From positions 2,480,001-2,544,000 of the forward strand of contig CAJSYZ010000005.1 in NCBI GenBank assembly GCA_910574455.1: a stretch of DNA of 64,000 nt, read 5' to 3'. Of this stretch, positions 12,560-23,504 are shown piece by piece. The stretch comes from Trichaptum fuscoviolaceum (lineage: Eukaryota; Basidiomycota; Agaricomycetes; Hymenochaetales; Trichaptaceae). Within the stretch, counting starts at the first letter, position 1. Every line of letters begins with the position of its first letter. A model generated the notes under the pieces. That model worked only from the letters and a program-made list of their open reading frames with translations. It searched no databases and was not told where the DNA came from. The position numbers and the translations under genes were made by a program.

Positions 12560-12850
12560 TGTAGTAGTAGCCGGACCGACCTTCGCCCCTCAGGCTTAGT
12601 TTACTAGTACTAGTAGTTTCCGACTTCAAGCTGACCTCCGAATCGGAAGAACTTCCGAGTCAGAGCCTGAGACCGAGTCGTGACTGGGACTTCAAGTTCA
12701 GCTCAAAAGTTCAAGTTGCCGAACAGTGACCCGTAACAATGTTCGGTCTTCAGGTTGGTAGACCCGGATTCGAGCCAGTCGTGAATTTATCGAGCAGTAA
12801 TTAGAGCATCACTGGTGCCAGTGAGTCCAAGTCCGACTCGGAATAGTTAG
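12560..12850. repeat. Intergenic tract rich in short palindromic words
   Basis: This non-coding tract is built from recurring words such as TTCAAGTT, CCGAGTC/GACTCGG, ACTAGTACTAGTAG and CACTGGTGCCAGTG. The same words cluster near 27.1-27.35, 30.78-30.96, 39.93-40.06, 41.27-41.40, 54.64-54.74 and 61.18-61.27 kb. The following 12850-13070 is A-rich and without a gene; it includes the original 3' end of the peptidase gene (stop TAG, 13069-13071 on the minus strand). Confidence 0.6.
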
Positions 12851-13096
12851 TAAACAATTCATATCGTTTTTTATTTACATACAGTCATACAACAACTTGA
12901 ATACCGATGCACAGAAAACACAAGTATAAGGTCGACGAACACAGAACAGGAGACAAACATACAAAGACACAACTTGAATACTAGTGGTATGCACTGGTAT
13001 GAGGTAATACTACAAAAAGAAAACAGTTAGAAATAGTATGAGTACAAGCCTGAGTCCTCACTGGCAGGCTACTTCGTCTGACTCCGAGTCTGCGGT

Positions 13097-13645
13097 TGTT
13101 ACGTTCACGGCTTCGATGGACTTATCACGGAAATGATAAGTGACCAAAGCGTTGTTGGGTGAAGTAGCAAGTACAGTATAGAGGGTCCGCTTTGTGAGGG
13201 TCTCTATACCGGAAGTCGTGGGTGAACAGAGTCTTTGGTACGTGATTGTAAAAGACTATAGGAGGATTGACTTAAGTGTCATCCTGGGGCGCTATGTACA
13301 TGGCCTTATATACTACAGAGAACAATAGAGTGGAGCAAGGAATGAAACTACATCATCGCGGGTCAGAAGTGGAGTGAGTCCGTCATAGTGGCTCTAATTA
13401 ATGGAGGATGATGTCGGATCGGAGCATAGGTGGAGTAGAGTGGAGTAGAATGATGTATTGTCGGAGTGGAAGGTCCTGGGGCTCTCGGAGTGAAGGTGGA
13501 GCGAGTGGAGCCATCGGAGTGTGGAGTCAATGATGAAAGAATGATGCAATGTGTGTACGCACATGCAGGTAGAAAGGGTGAGAGAAAAAGATGAGGGGGA
13601 ACATAAACAATGTGTAAACAAGGGTAAGCAGCTTGATGCGTAACA
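13097..13645 (-). repeat. Gypsy-1 3' LTR
   Basis: 549 bp, TGTTACG...GCGTAACA, outer edge against the duplication GCGGT. It is identical by eye to the 5' LTR at 23505-24053. Next to it inside the element is a short purine-rich stretch (minus strand GACAGGGTAT), a plausible polypurine tract. Confidence 0.95.
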
Positions 13646-13810
13646 ATACCCTGTCACTAAGATTGAAATTCCGTAGTAGCATAAGAATGCGAATGCGAGA
13701 ATTTCAAAGAAAGGTACAACGCTATAGGATCAAGTTAAGATCAATAAGTAAAAGCGTAAAAGAGAGATAAATATCAGTCGCTATAGGGTCAAGTTAAGAC
13801 CAATAAGGGT

Positions 13811-16057
13811 TCAAGCGCTGGGTACATTGGATGAAATCGTCTGCGAAAAATTAAAGTTATTAAGGAAGGTATGATATAAAGAAACAGACTGTGGATTAGT
13901 CCAGTCAATGGGGGCATATGTCTCGGGCGAAGTGACGTCCTCGGGTCGGGGAGTGTTGACCACATAAACTGGCGAAGATGGTTGGATAACGACGTTGGGC
14001 GGAGTCATGTGAGGTAGTTCAGGAAGGGGAACGTCCTGAGCTTGCTGATTGATCGCCTGAAGTTCTTCCTCTGTCGGTAAGTGGAGCTGTTGACGAGGGC
14101 TGGGCAATGGCGGAGCGGATTCGAAGTTGCTGAGTCGATCGAGGTCGAAGATCGGCACATGCGCTTGCTCATGGTATGCATCGGACGCAGCCAGCGGGGG
14201 TAGCTCGAGAGGGGAGGGAGTTGTCATAGGCTGTGGTTCCGGGTCGTCTGGTAAGTGTACCTGTCCATCTTTGATTTCCGCTGAGAGGAGGCGCTCGAAC
14301 TCGTACTCGGTGAACTGGTTCTCGAGTTGAGTAATAAGAACTTGATTCATGCGACGTACTAGCTCCTGATACTCATAAGAATCAATCTTCTGCTTCCTGA
14401 GTCGGTTGTTCTCCAAGATATCAAGCATCTTGCACAAGAGGACATACATCTGTTGCGTAGTGTAGATGATGTGCGGGAGCGGGCTGATGCTGGTGTTCTT
14501 GGTGAGGTCGCGAAGTTTGCCGTTGTGGAGAAGAGCAGCTGCACACTGTCGACGGGTCTGCGAGGTCTGAATGAAGGGGAGTCCGGGGAGGAGCTGGTCA
14601 CATAGAGGGGGGAGGAGGAGGCCTTCTCTGTATCTCTGTCGGTTCGGGTGCACTCGTTTCTGTGTCGAAGTGTAATAGAGGCGACCAGAGAGTCCGTGCC
14701 GGGTGTTGCGAGTAGCGGGCATGGGGACTAGTTCTAGTGAACCGGGCAGTACCTGCAACACTTGCATATGCAGATCGGGTCTTCGTCATACGCCACGAAG
14801 TGTTGCTGCGCTGTTCCTGCGTGGCGGATGCGGCGGCCTATCCAGGGGACGTAAGGGAGCTCGAGGAGGATGTGGAGGGCTTGGAGGATTGGGACGGCGT
14901 ATTCGGGGGTGAAAAAGGTGCGGCGGAGGACTAGAGTGGTGAGCTGGGGGTGGGGGTTGAGAGTCTTGAGGCGGCGGATGTTGACAAGATCAGTGTGGGC
15001 CGGGTCGAAGATATACTCTCGGACAAGGTCGAGAGGACTCAAAGGGGGAAGGGTAGGAGAGGGAGGGGGAGAGGGGTATTCATTCTCGGGGTGGACGGGT
15101 GTCAGTTGCGGGTGCCATACGCCATTGTGCCAGTCGTTTGCGTGTGATTTCCCCAGCCTGTTACCCAGAGGGGATCAATATCCTCAACAGGTAGTAAGGG
15201 TCCGGGGTCAGTGGCGGCGAGGTGCTCCTCGGCGTCAAAGGGAGGGACTTCGAATGTCGGATTGGGGGTGTCGAAGTTGAATGGCATGTCGAGTGGGGAT
15301 ATTCTCTTTGTCAGAATCGGGGTTGTCTGTGGTGTGACTGGTCAGGGATTCCGTGGAGGTGGTCGGGCTATATGCAGGAGAAAAGGGTTCCAAGGGCGGA
15401 GGGGATGTGGAACTGTTGGAGCTAGAAGTTCGAGCGGGTGCCGGTTGCCTGTGAATGAATCTAAATCCGTTTGGAAGTTGTACAGATCCTTCAAGGTCGT
15501 TTGACTTGACCATTTGAATTAGTATATAGAGTCCTATCGAAAGGTGTGCCTGGTGTAGTGGAGTCGCATGGGTAAGAAGAGTATCGATGAAATTGATGAG
15601 GTGATTGAGCGGTGGAGTGTTGGGTTCTTCTTGTTGATGAATGAAATTGAATAGGTGGAAAATGAGTGTGGGTTGACGGTTGGTCGGAGTTTCTGCTGCT
15701 AGTGTGCGAAGGTCGTTAAGAATTTGTTCTTTGCTTATTTCTGTGGGAGGGGGAGAGTCATTACGAAGGGGTCGTGGAGATGGTATCGGAGTAGGGCGGC
15801 GGTGGTTGGTATTGCGGTGTTGACGTGATAATGAACTGATTGTGCGGCCCATATCGTACTGAAATTTCCGGGGTGTCTCTTCGATATGCGTGTGAGAACA
15901 CGAAGCGTTGGTTGAAAGGCTGATAGGGTCCTGGGCCTTGGTCAATGCGTTTGAATGCTTCGATAAGGAGTAGTTCCGCAAGATCCTTGACTTCAGGGCG
16001 GATGTCAAGTGAGAGGATGTATGCACAAACGTTAGCGAGATCGGCTGGTTTGATCAT
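13811..16057 (-). CDS. Gypsy-1 3' ORF region of unknown function
   Basis: About 2.2 kb between the pol stop and the 3' LTR keeps long open frames on the minus strand, in the position where env-class genes lie in some elements. Main pieces: 16057-15761 (starts MIKPADLANV, helical); 16026-15235 (proline-rich, ends near DKENIPT); 15287-15102; 15042-14734; and 14767-13811 (helical segment with LLCKMLDILENN, then a proline-rich tail). The reading frame changes between pieces, so this is either one decayed or frameshifted protein or several exons. I see no signal peptide, no convincing membrane span and no recognised domain. It is not identifiable as an envelope protein. Confidence 0.5.
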
Positions 16058-16216
16058 GGCCTGGTGGGTAGGGGAGCTTCTGGGTTCGATGAAATACTTC
16101 TGGGGTTGTCTAGATTCCGGGTGGTAGTTGAGATTACACTCGGAGTTTCGGAGGATTTTGACAGATGGCGTAGTGTACTTGTTCCGGATGGGGTAATTGG
16201 ACAGATGACCGGGAGG

Positions 16217-19200
16217 TTATTTGATCCGGTGTGCCTTCTTGTATTCCGATAGAAGTTCCTGAGTATTCTCCAGTGATTGTTCCGATATCCATTGGTTCTC
16301 TGATGTCGGGTATCCTAGCCATTTGACGAGATATTCGCGTTTCCTTGGTGGTCCTCGGTGATTGAGTATCGCTTCGACTTCGAATTCTTCTTCTCCTTCG
16401 ATAAGGTCAGGTGGCGGTCGTGTGTAAGATGGTCCATGTTCGTCCGTTTCCTTGTGTGGAGTGAGAAGAGAAGCATGAAATACTGGATGTATTTTCCAAT
16501 GCTCTGGAAGATTAAGTCGATAGACATTGTCCCTGAGCTTCTTGATGATCGTAAAGGGTCCTTCTCGTTTAGATTGGAATTTCGAGGGTATTCCGGTTCG
16601 TCTGAGGTTCCTGGCTTCTAACCATACACTTTGTCCTTCTTCCAAGGGCTGGAAGTGTGATTCTTGTGTCTCACGCTGGAATTCTTGTGCGAGAGTTAGA
16701 GCTGCTTCGGCTTCGGTTCGGAGTTCCAATATCTTGATCAAGCAAGTTTGGAGTGTGGGGATGTTACTGTCGATCTCGGATTTTTCCGTAGGAAATGATG
16801 TTGGGTCGTATCCCATGAGTAATCGGAAAGGGGTCTGCTCTGTGGTGGAATGCTTGCGATTGTTGTGAGTGAATTCCATCATTGGTATGTATCGTGACCA
16901 ATGTTGGGGGTGGTTTGCTGCATAAATTCGGAAGTATGCTTCGATTTCCTGGTTCGTTCGTTCTGCTTGTCCATCAGTTTGTGGGTGATATGCTGTAGAC
17001 ATAGCCTGCTTGATGTGCAGTAAGCGGCATAGCTGTCTGAATAGTGTCGATGCAAATTGGGGTCCACGATCTGAGATTATTTTCCTGGGTAATCCAAATC
17101 GTTTGTAGACATTATCGATGTAGAGTTGAGCTGTATCGAGTGCGGTGATCGTCTTGTTGCATGGGGTGAGTACTATTGCCTTGGTGCAATCATGGTCCAC
17201 AATAACACATATGCTGTCATAGCCATTTGATTCCGGTAGGTCGGTAATGAAATCAATATTGACTGTAGCAAAGGGGTATGTGTCTTTGTCTGCGATGATC
17301 GGGCTGAGCGGAGGTACGAGTGGATGGTGATTTATCTTCATCTGTTGGCAAATTGCGCATCCTTGCACATATTTCGAAATGAACTGCTGCATGCGGGGCC
17401 AGTAATAGGTGCGTCGAATTTGTTCCATTGTGTTTGCTATTCCTGGGTGATTTCGCGTGGGGAGGTCATGATGAAGTCGTAAGATGTTTCTCATGATTTC
17501 CTTGTTCTTTGGAACATAGATCTTGTTCCTAAAGTGTACAAGGTTATCCTTGATTGAGAAGTCGGTCATCTTCGGTTTCGTGAGGGGTAGTTCTTTCTGA
17601 ATGAGTGTCATTGCTTTCTGAATGTTGCCTGTTTCGAGTCGAATGTTGTCATGAAGTTCGTCGATGTCAATGGTGTTTCGATCGTCATCGTCCAGTTCTT
17701 CTATTTCGGCTTCGAGTATTTCCATCTCATGAATGAAAACCTTTTCTGGTAGAAGTGTAACTTCGTTGTTGAGTTCTCCTTCCGTTTTAAATTGGTCGGG
17801 TCTCCGGGAAAGGGCATCGGATTGGATCATGTGTTTTCCGGGGACTGCTTGAATTTGGAGGGGGTAACGTGAAAGTTCGTTCTGCCATCGGGCTTGTCGA
17901 GGGGTTAATCGTTGTGGTTGTCTCCAATAGGTTAGGTTCTTGTGATCACAATGTACTGTGATAACGTGTGGGCTGCCTAATAGATAGTGTCGCCATGTTT
18001 GTAATGCGCGGATGATAGCAAATAGTTCCCTGTCGTATATTTGCCAGTTTCGTTGTGTTGGATTAAGTGCTTGGGAGATGTATCCAATTGGTCGTAATTG
18101 ATTATCCTTGTCGAGCTGTCGTAGTACTGCACCAGTAGCTACGGCTGAAGCGTCGGTTTCAAGGTAGAATGGCTTGTTCGGGTCGGGTTGCATAAGGAGT
18201 GGTTGTTTCGAGAATAAGTCCTTGAGTGTTTGAAAAGCATGTTGTTGTCGGTCGGTCCAAGTGAATGGTATGTTTTTGCGTTTTAGTTGATCGAGGGGTC
18301 GGCATATGGTGGCATAATGGGGAATGAATCACCTGTAGAAGTTCGTAAATCCTGTGAATGATCGTATGTCTCGTAGATTCTTTGGTGTCGGCCAGTCAAC
18401 TATTCCTTGTATCTTCGTCGGGTCGGTCTTGATCTGTGACTCGGAGATAATGTATCCTAGGAATGGGACTTCGGTCTGGTGGAATCGGCATTTGGCGGGT
18501 TTGAGATATAGCTTGTGTTTCTTGAGGACGTCGAAAACTTCAAGGGTATTCGAGATAAGTTGTTGCATAGTAGCGGCATGGATCATAATGTCGTCCATGT
18601 AAACAATACACTTGTTTTCGCGGATTTGCTTTGCAAGTATATCATTCATGAAACGTTGAAAGGTGGCGGGTGAATTGCATAGGCCAAAGAACATAACTGT
18701 TGGTTGAAAGTGTCCTTCTTCGCAGTTGAATGCGGCTTTCCATTGGTCTTCTTCCTTGATTCGAATGTTGTGGTATCCTTGTCGAATATCGAGGGTGGTG
18801 AAGTATTTGGATCCTTGGAGTTGATTCAATAATGTCTGGGTGTTCGGTATTGGAAATCCATCGCGGATTGTATGCTCGTTAAGATATCGATAATCCTGAA
18901 TCGGTCGGAGGGTTCCATCTTTCTTGCTGATGAAGAATAATGGTGAGGCCATCGGTGATGCGGAGGGTTTAATGAATCCTTTCTTGAGTAGGTCATTAAT
19001 AAGGTCACGGAGTATGGGTCTTTGGTGGTACGGAGTATTGTAGGTTTTGAAGATTTTCGGTATGAAGGAGGGTTTCGTCTTGATTTCGTGATCATAAGGT
19101 CGTGCTGGTGGATATGTTTGGATTTCTTTTTCGGAGAAGATGTTGGCATAGGGCATATATTCCTTTGGGATGTCGAGTTTTTCTGGTGGTGGTAGTTTCT

Positions 19201-19654
19201 GGTGTTTTTCTTGTTCCATTCGGGTTGAAATCGTAATCTTGTTTATGGTGATTGCATCGTTTCCCCAGTCTATCTTTGGTTTAGCTTGTTTAAACCAAGG
19301 TAGACCTAGTATGACGTCGTCCTTTGGGATATGAGTGAGATAGAAATGTGGTGAAAGAGTGTGGGGGTGTGTGATGTGGATTCGAGTTCGTTTGGTGACA
19401 CTGCCTTCTGTGTTGAGTGTACCATCGGCGTTACTAACTAGTATGGGTTTGTCGATTTTCTGCGTTTTTAGTTTGAGTTTGTTGGCTAGCTTTGAGTTGA
19501 TGAAATTGAGTTGTGCTCCGGTGTCGAGTAGAGCTGAGAGTGTGTGAGGTTGTCCGTTAATGAGTACCGTGATGGGTATGCGAAAAGAGCGAGTGTTTCC
19601 GTTGATAGTGATGGTGTTGAGTTGAATCGGATTAACCAACTCGGAGTTGATCAA
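16217..19654 (-). pseudogene. pol: Gypsy-1 pol (protease, RT, RNase H, integrase, chromodomain), one internal stop
   Basis: One frame of about 1146 codons broken by a single TGA at 18329-18331. In order: aspartic protease LLDTGAQ; reverse transcriptase with YMDDIMI; the TGA just after FTNFYR, where the next residues FIPHYA continue the frame; RNase H with TDASAVATGA and DHKNLTYW; integrase HHCC (HHDLPTRNHPG ... CAICQQ) and DDE core (DFITDLP, SDRGPQF, RTNQEIE); and a C-terminal chromodomain (FEVEAILNHR ... LVKWLGY). The chromodomain places it among chromoviruses, whose integration is guided to chromatin marks. Pol lies in the -1 frame relative to gag. A CGA-to-TGA transition would explain the stop. 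Confidence 0.9.
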
Positions 19655-19660
19655 AAATTT
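19651..19660 (-). promoter_or_regulatory. Predicted -1 ribosomal frameshift site, Gypsy-1 gag-pol
   Basis: On the minus strand the last gag codons read GGA AAT TTT TGA. The heptamer A AAT TTT (19660-19654) fits X XXY YYZ and directly precedes the gag stop. Slipping back one base enters the pol frame exactly. The frame relation is seen in the sequence; use of the site is inferred. Confidence 0.7.
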
Positions 19661-20793
19661 CCATCATCATCGTCAAAATCGTCGTTGTCATCATTGGGAT
19701 CGGGCATTTCATCTAGCATGTTGAACAATGCTTCCTGTTCCTGTCCATTGAGGTCTGTCATCATTTCATGGATCTGGATTGCGCGTTCAGCAATCAAATC
19801 GTCCGGGTCATCGGGTTCTTCGTCAAGTTCCATCGAGTTGATGTTTCGCTTCTTGAATCGTCCATTGTTTCGTCTGAAGTTGTTCTGGAATTTCCTTGGG
19901 GATTTTCCTGAGCTTCGGAACTTCGAGGTGCGTGCGGGACGCGAAGGGCATTTGTTTGCAAAATGTCCTGCCTTCTTGCAGTAGAAACAGAGTCCATCTG
20001 CTTGCGCTTTCTTCTTTTCCTCGGGCGTAAGCTTGTTGAAGTACATCGCGTAGAGCTTGAATGATTCTTCCAAATTTTCTGGTTCCTCGGGTTGGTCTGA
20101 TTCGGGTTCAGAATCTATGTCCATTTCGTTGAGTCGTCGTCTGCGAAATTTGTTGAATCGAGGTCGATTATATGAGGATTGTCCATAACGGTTGCGGAGT
20201 CGATTGAACGGGCGGTTGTCCTGATAGATCTCCTCGTATGATTTTCCTATCTTCCTGGCTGCTTCGTAGTATGGTGCCATTATCTTTATTCCATTGTCTG
20301 GAACTGGTATGTCCTTCTGAAGTAGTGCGGTTCGCGTATGTCGTAGTAATCCATTCTTGAACATGGAAAAGAGTACTGTGAAGTCGGTGATGTTCGCTTC
20401 ACGTGCGAGTCGCTGGAAGTTATGAATGTAATCATCAATTTTGTCCGTGGGTGCTTGCTTGAGGCTAGAGAGTTCCTTGAATGCGTCGGCAATGTAATCG
20501 GTGGAAATGAAGTGTGACTTGAATTTGTCAACAAATTGTTGCCAAGTCATGACCCATTGTGCATTGTCCTGTTCGTCTTTAACATTCTTTGCAAAGATTG
20601 CAGCGGGTCCTTCAGTGCAAAAGGAGAGTGCAAATCGTATTTTGCGTTGATCGGTTGCATAGTCCAAATCGTTAAGTGCCAAGTAGTTTTCAACAAGGCT
20701 AAGCCATCGGCTAGCTTCGCTTCGTTTGCCGGTAAAGTTAAAAGGTTTGTTTGCTCCGGTGCCTCGCGGTTGATGGTCTGCTTGTTCGGCCAT
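19651..20793 (-). CDS. gag: Gypsy-1 Gag
   Basis: The first ATG in this frame is at 20793 (MAEQADHQPRG). The capsid-like region includes RWLSLVENYL and WQQFVDKFKSHF, followed by a basic linker. A zinc knuckle CFYCKKAGHFANKC fits CX2CX4HX4C. The C-terminus is acidic and ends DDDDGNF-stop at 19651-19653. The frame remains open for another 335 codons upstream (to 21798) without an ATG, so a longer Gag made by another route is possible. Gag packages the element's RNA into particles. Confidence 0.85.
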   Translation of the reverse strand: MAEQADHQPRGTGANKPFNFTGKRSEASRWLSLVENYLALNDLDYATDQRKIRFALSFCTEGPAAIFAKNVKDEQDNAQWVMTWQQFVDKFKSHFISTDYIADAFKELSSLKQAPTDKIDDYIHNFQRLAREANITDFTVLFSMFKNGLLRHTRTALLQKDIPVPDNGIKIMAPYYEAARKIGKSYEEIYQDNRPFNRLRNRYGQSSYNRPRFNKFRRRRLNEMDIDSEPESDQPEEPENLEESFKLYAMYFNKLTPEEKKKAQADGLCFYCKKAGHFANKCPSRPARTSKFRSSGKSPRKFQNNFRRNNGRFKKRNINSMELDEEPDDPDDLIAERAIQIHEMMTDLNGQEQEALFNMLDEMPDPNDDNDDFDDDDGNF

Positions 20794-21813
20794 TTCGACT
20801 ACCACTGGGGTTCCTGGGGGTGTAGGTGATGGTGGGGGTGGGGGTGGCTGTGGAAGGTTTTCCTGATCGGGGTGTTCGTCGTTTTCCAGAATTGCGGGTA
20901 CAGGTGAACTTCGGTTACTATTGTTGGCGTTAACCGATGTAGATCCTTCGGCTGAGTGTGCAGATCCTTCGGCGGTGTGTGCCGTGTGCTCGGCTTCGGT
21001 GTCTTCTGAATCTTCTGAGTTTTCTTCTGAACTTTCTTCTTCAGATTCTCGTCTGCGCCTTCGTAGTTCTCTTTCCTCTTTCTCTAGTTGCTCGAGAGTG
21101 AGGATAGTTTGTGTCTCCTGCGAAGTGTAGTTCTTGGGAGGCGGAGTCCAAGTGGGTATCCAAGTTGCGCCTTCTTCAAATCTGGTGTCGATGCGGAGTC
21201 CTTCGAATTGTCCTACAAGTTCTGGTTCTTCGGATTCGAGTTCAGAAACAGGTGCGGGTGTTTCAGCCTTCGGTTGGGTGAATGTGAGGAGTGGGGAGGT
21301 TTGTTCAGCTTTAGGTGCTGCTGCTGCTGCGTAAGATAATGAGGGTAGTGCTGTCGATTCAGCGGGTGGTGCTTTGGTTTTAGCTGGTGGTGCTTCTGGT
21401 TGAGTAGTGGTTAATGGCGAGTGTTGTGAAGGAGCGGGTGATGCGAGTTGAGAAGAAACAACTCTGGGTGAGTTAAGTCGACTGCCTGTTCTTGATGTTC
21501 TTGCAAGTATCTGGTCGATTTCTTCCTGACTGGGTTCGATTCCTGCGTACCAAGTATTAACCTGTTTGTAGTATGTGGGCGGGTTCTTGATGGTATGCGA
21601 GATTGCTCTCCAGGTGTCGTGTCCTGAGTGAAAATGAAGGTAGACTTTTCTTCTGGATTTGTCAAGTCTGTACCAGGCTCGGTTTACTGGGTCAAATTCA
21701 GCGTTTTCTGGGCGGGTAACTCCAACGGGTACTTGTGCTGCTATGGGTACGTATTTTCCTGGGACTGGTGGTCTGTCTTTCGGCGCCAGTTTAACGAGTT
21801 ACTGAAATTTAAT

Positions 21814-22912
21814 TCAGTTGGTGTCTTCGTTTGCTGGGGGAGTCGGAGTAACGGTTCGGCTTCCTTCTTCGGGTTCAACAGGAGGTGGAGTAATGGATCG
21901 GATGGATGCTTCGAGAGGTGGGCTGGCAACTCGGGTGGGTGGTTCAGAGTGTAGTAGGTAACAAATACACTTCCGTATTTCGGTTGCAACGTCCTGGGGT
22001 TGTCCGGGCCAATAAACGATTGATGTGAGGTTCAAGAGGGTTTCTCTTTCGGAGAAATGATCAATGGCGTTGTCAACTTTGGTGTGGCAGATTCCAATAA
22101 GGCCTTTGCGAAGGTAACAATCGGGAATGTATGGCTTTCCTTCGAACCAAAAGATGCCGTGTCGGTAGATCCAATTAATGGGGTCGTGTCGTATAGAGTG
22201 TAGACGGAGTTGGAGGTATTGTAGGTCGTATTTGGAGTTCTGTTGGATCGGATGAACTAATGCACTATTGACAAGGTGCTGATAGTTGTCTTCAATTAGT
22301 TGGTCGAAGTTGGGGGCGGGAGCGGGAGCTTGATTCGCCAGATTGATTAATTGGTTGTTGTAATGTATTCCTGAGTCGTCTTCCTGTCCTTTGGAAAGTT
22401 TGTCTGAGGTTTCCTAAAGTTCTGGAAGGTCCTGGAGCGGGTGTGGGAGTTCGTTCAGATGTTCGAAGTTGAGGGAAGGGACGTAGGGCTCGTTCTACGC
22501 TTGGGGGTGTAGTGATCGGAGGGTTGGAGTGATTTGGAGTTGCTGGAGGTAGTAATCTGTTGTGCTCAGATACTTCGTTCCAATGGTGGGTTGGGTTCTC
22601 GAAATCTGTTCCTTCCTCGGCAGAGTATGCGTAGGTTTCCTGAGTAACGGATGGTTCTAATCGAGGGGGTACAAGTTGATCGTAGAGGTTTTCGTTATCT
22701 TCTTGTGTTCGATGTTCGTACTCGGAATAGTCCTGTGGGTCTGTCCTGCTTTCGTCAAGTTCGGAGGGGTTATGAGGGGGTGTGTCGGATTGGTATGAAG
22801 TGGGTTGTAAGTTGTAGATGGAGACGGGGTTAAGGATGTTGATCCTTAGTACGCCTGCCAACGGTAGTTCCATGCGATCGGCGAGTAGTATAGTAATCCT
22901 CAGGTTGGGCAC
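21814..22912 (-). CDS. Gypsy-1 5' ORFs, one with an integrase H2C2-like segment
   Basis: Two overlapping minus-strand frames precede gag. Frame A (22912-22292) is low-complexity, rich in S, P, T and R. Frame B is open from about 22412 to a TGA at 21814-21816. It contains WIYRHGIFWFEGKPYIPD, then CHTKVDNAIDH, VYWPGQPQDV and KCICYLL. The spacing recalls the integrase zinc-binding H2C2 domain (H..H..YWPG..C..C), although the cysteine pair is one residue too close. Moving from frame A to frame B would need a frameshift near 22350. This would be a second, displaced integrase-like module in the same element. Confidence 0.45.
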
Positions 22913-23504
22913 TTCCTCGGGTTATCAACCCTTTGAGCTACAAGAGTATGCGTGAGTGATATTAACGTCTTCGGATACCTTGTCCTTTCTGTCTTCCTAG
23001 GTTCGCTGGATAATCTGTTTCGATGTTCACCATGTATTGCTGTCGTCGACGAGTGAGGTTATGCGTGTCTTCCGGCTGTGGCAGTTTCTGTGGTGGATGA
23101 GACCTTTCCCCTGCTTCCTTCTTCTCTTCAAGTTACGTTGGACGTGGCTAAGCTGCTTGAATGGGTCGCGATCCTCTGCTTCACGCTATCACCAACCAAA
23201 CGCGTAACAAGGACCGTAAATTCTGTCGTGAACCTGCTTAATTTCTGCGATTACTTGTCTGTCGCTTCCTTCCAAGTATAGCACTGTATGCTTGGTGTAT
23301 TCGATCGTACTGTCGTTCGTATTCCTTTCGTTCCTAGATGATAGTTAGTAGACAAGGGCCAGTTGTAATACTTAACCGTCAGTATTCCAGATTGGAATGC
23401 GTAGGGTGTACCGATTTATTCTGCTGTAGAATGTGGTAGAGCGTAGAGGGGGGGATGTTTCGGAGTTGAGATCGATCTCAGATGAGAAAGAAGTCAATCC
23501 TAAT

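Noticed and set aside
12740..12790. tRNA-like T-arm phrase GGATTCGAGCC
   Set aside because: No acceptor stem, anticodon arm or D-arm pairing could be found around it.
13394..13657. 87-codon open frame in the Gypsy-1 LTR
   Set aside because: It lies within the LTR in both copies and matches no domain; it is a by-product of the LTR sequence, although its reading does supply the new tail of the peptidase gene.
13811..14767. Envelope gene of Gypsy-1
   Set aside because: The position fits but there is no signal peptide, fusion-type segment, cysteine pattern or clear membrane anchor.
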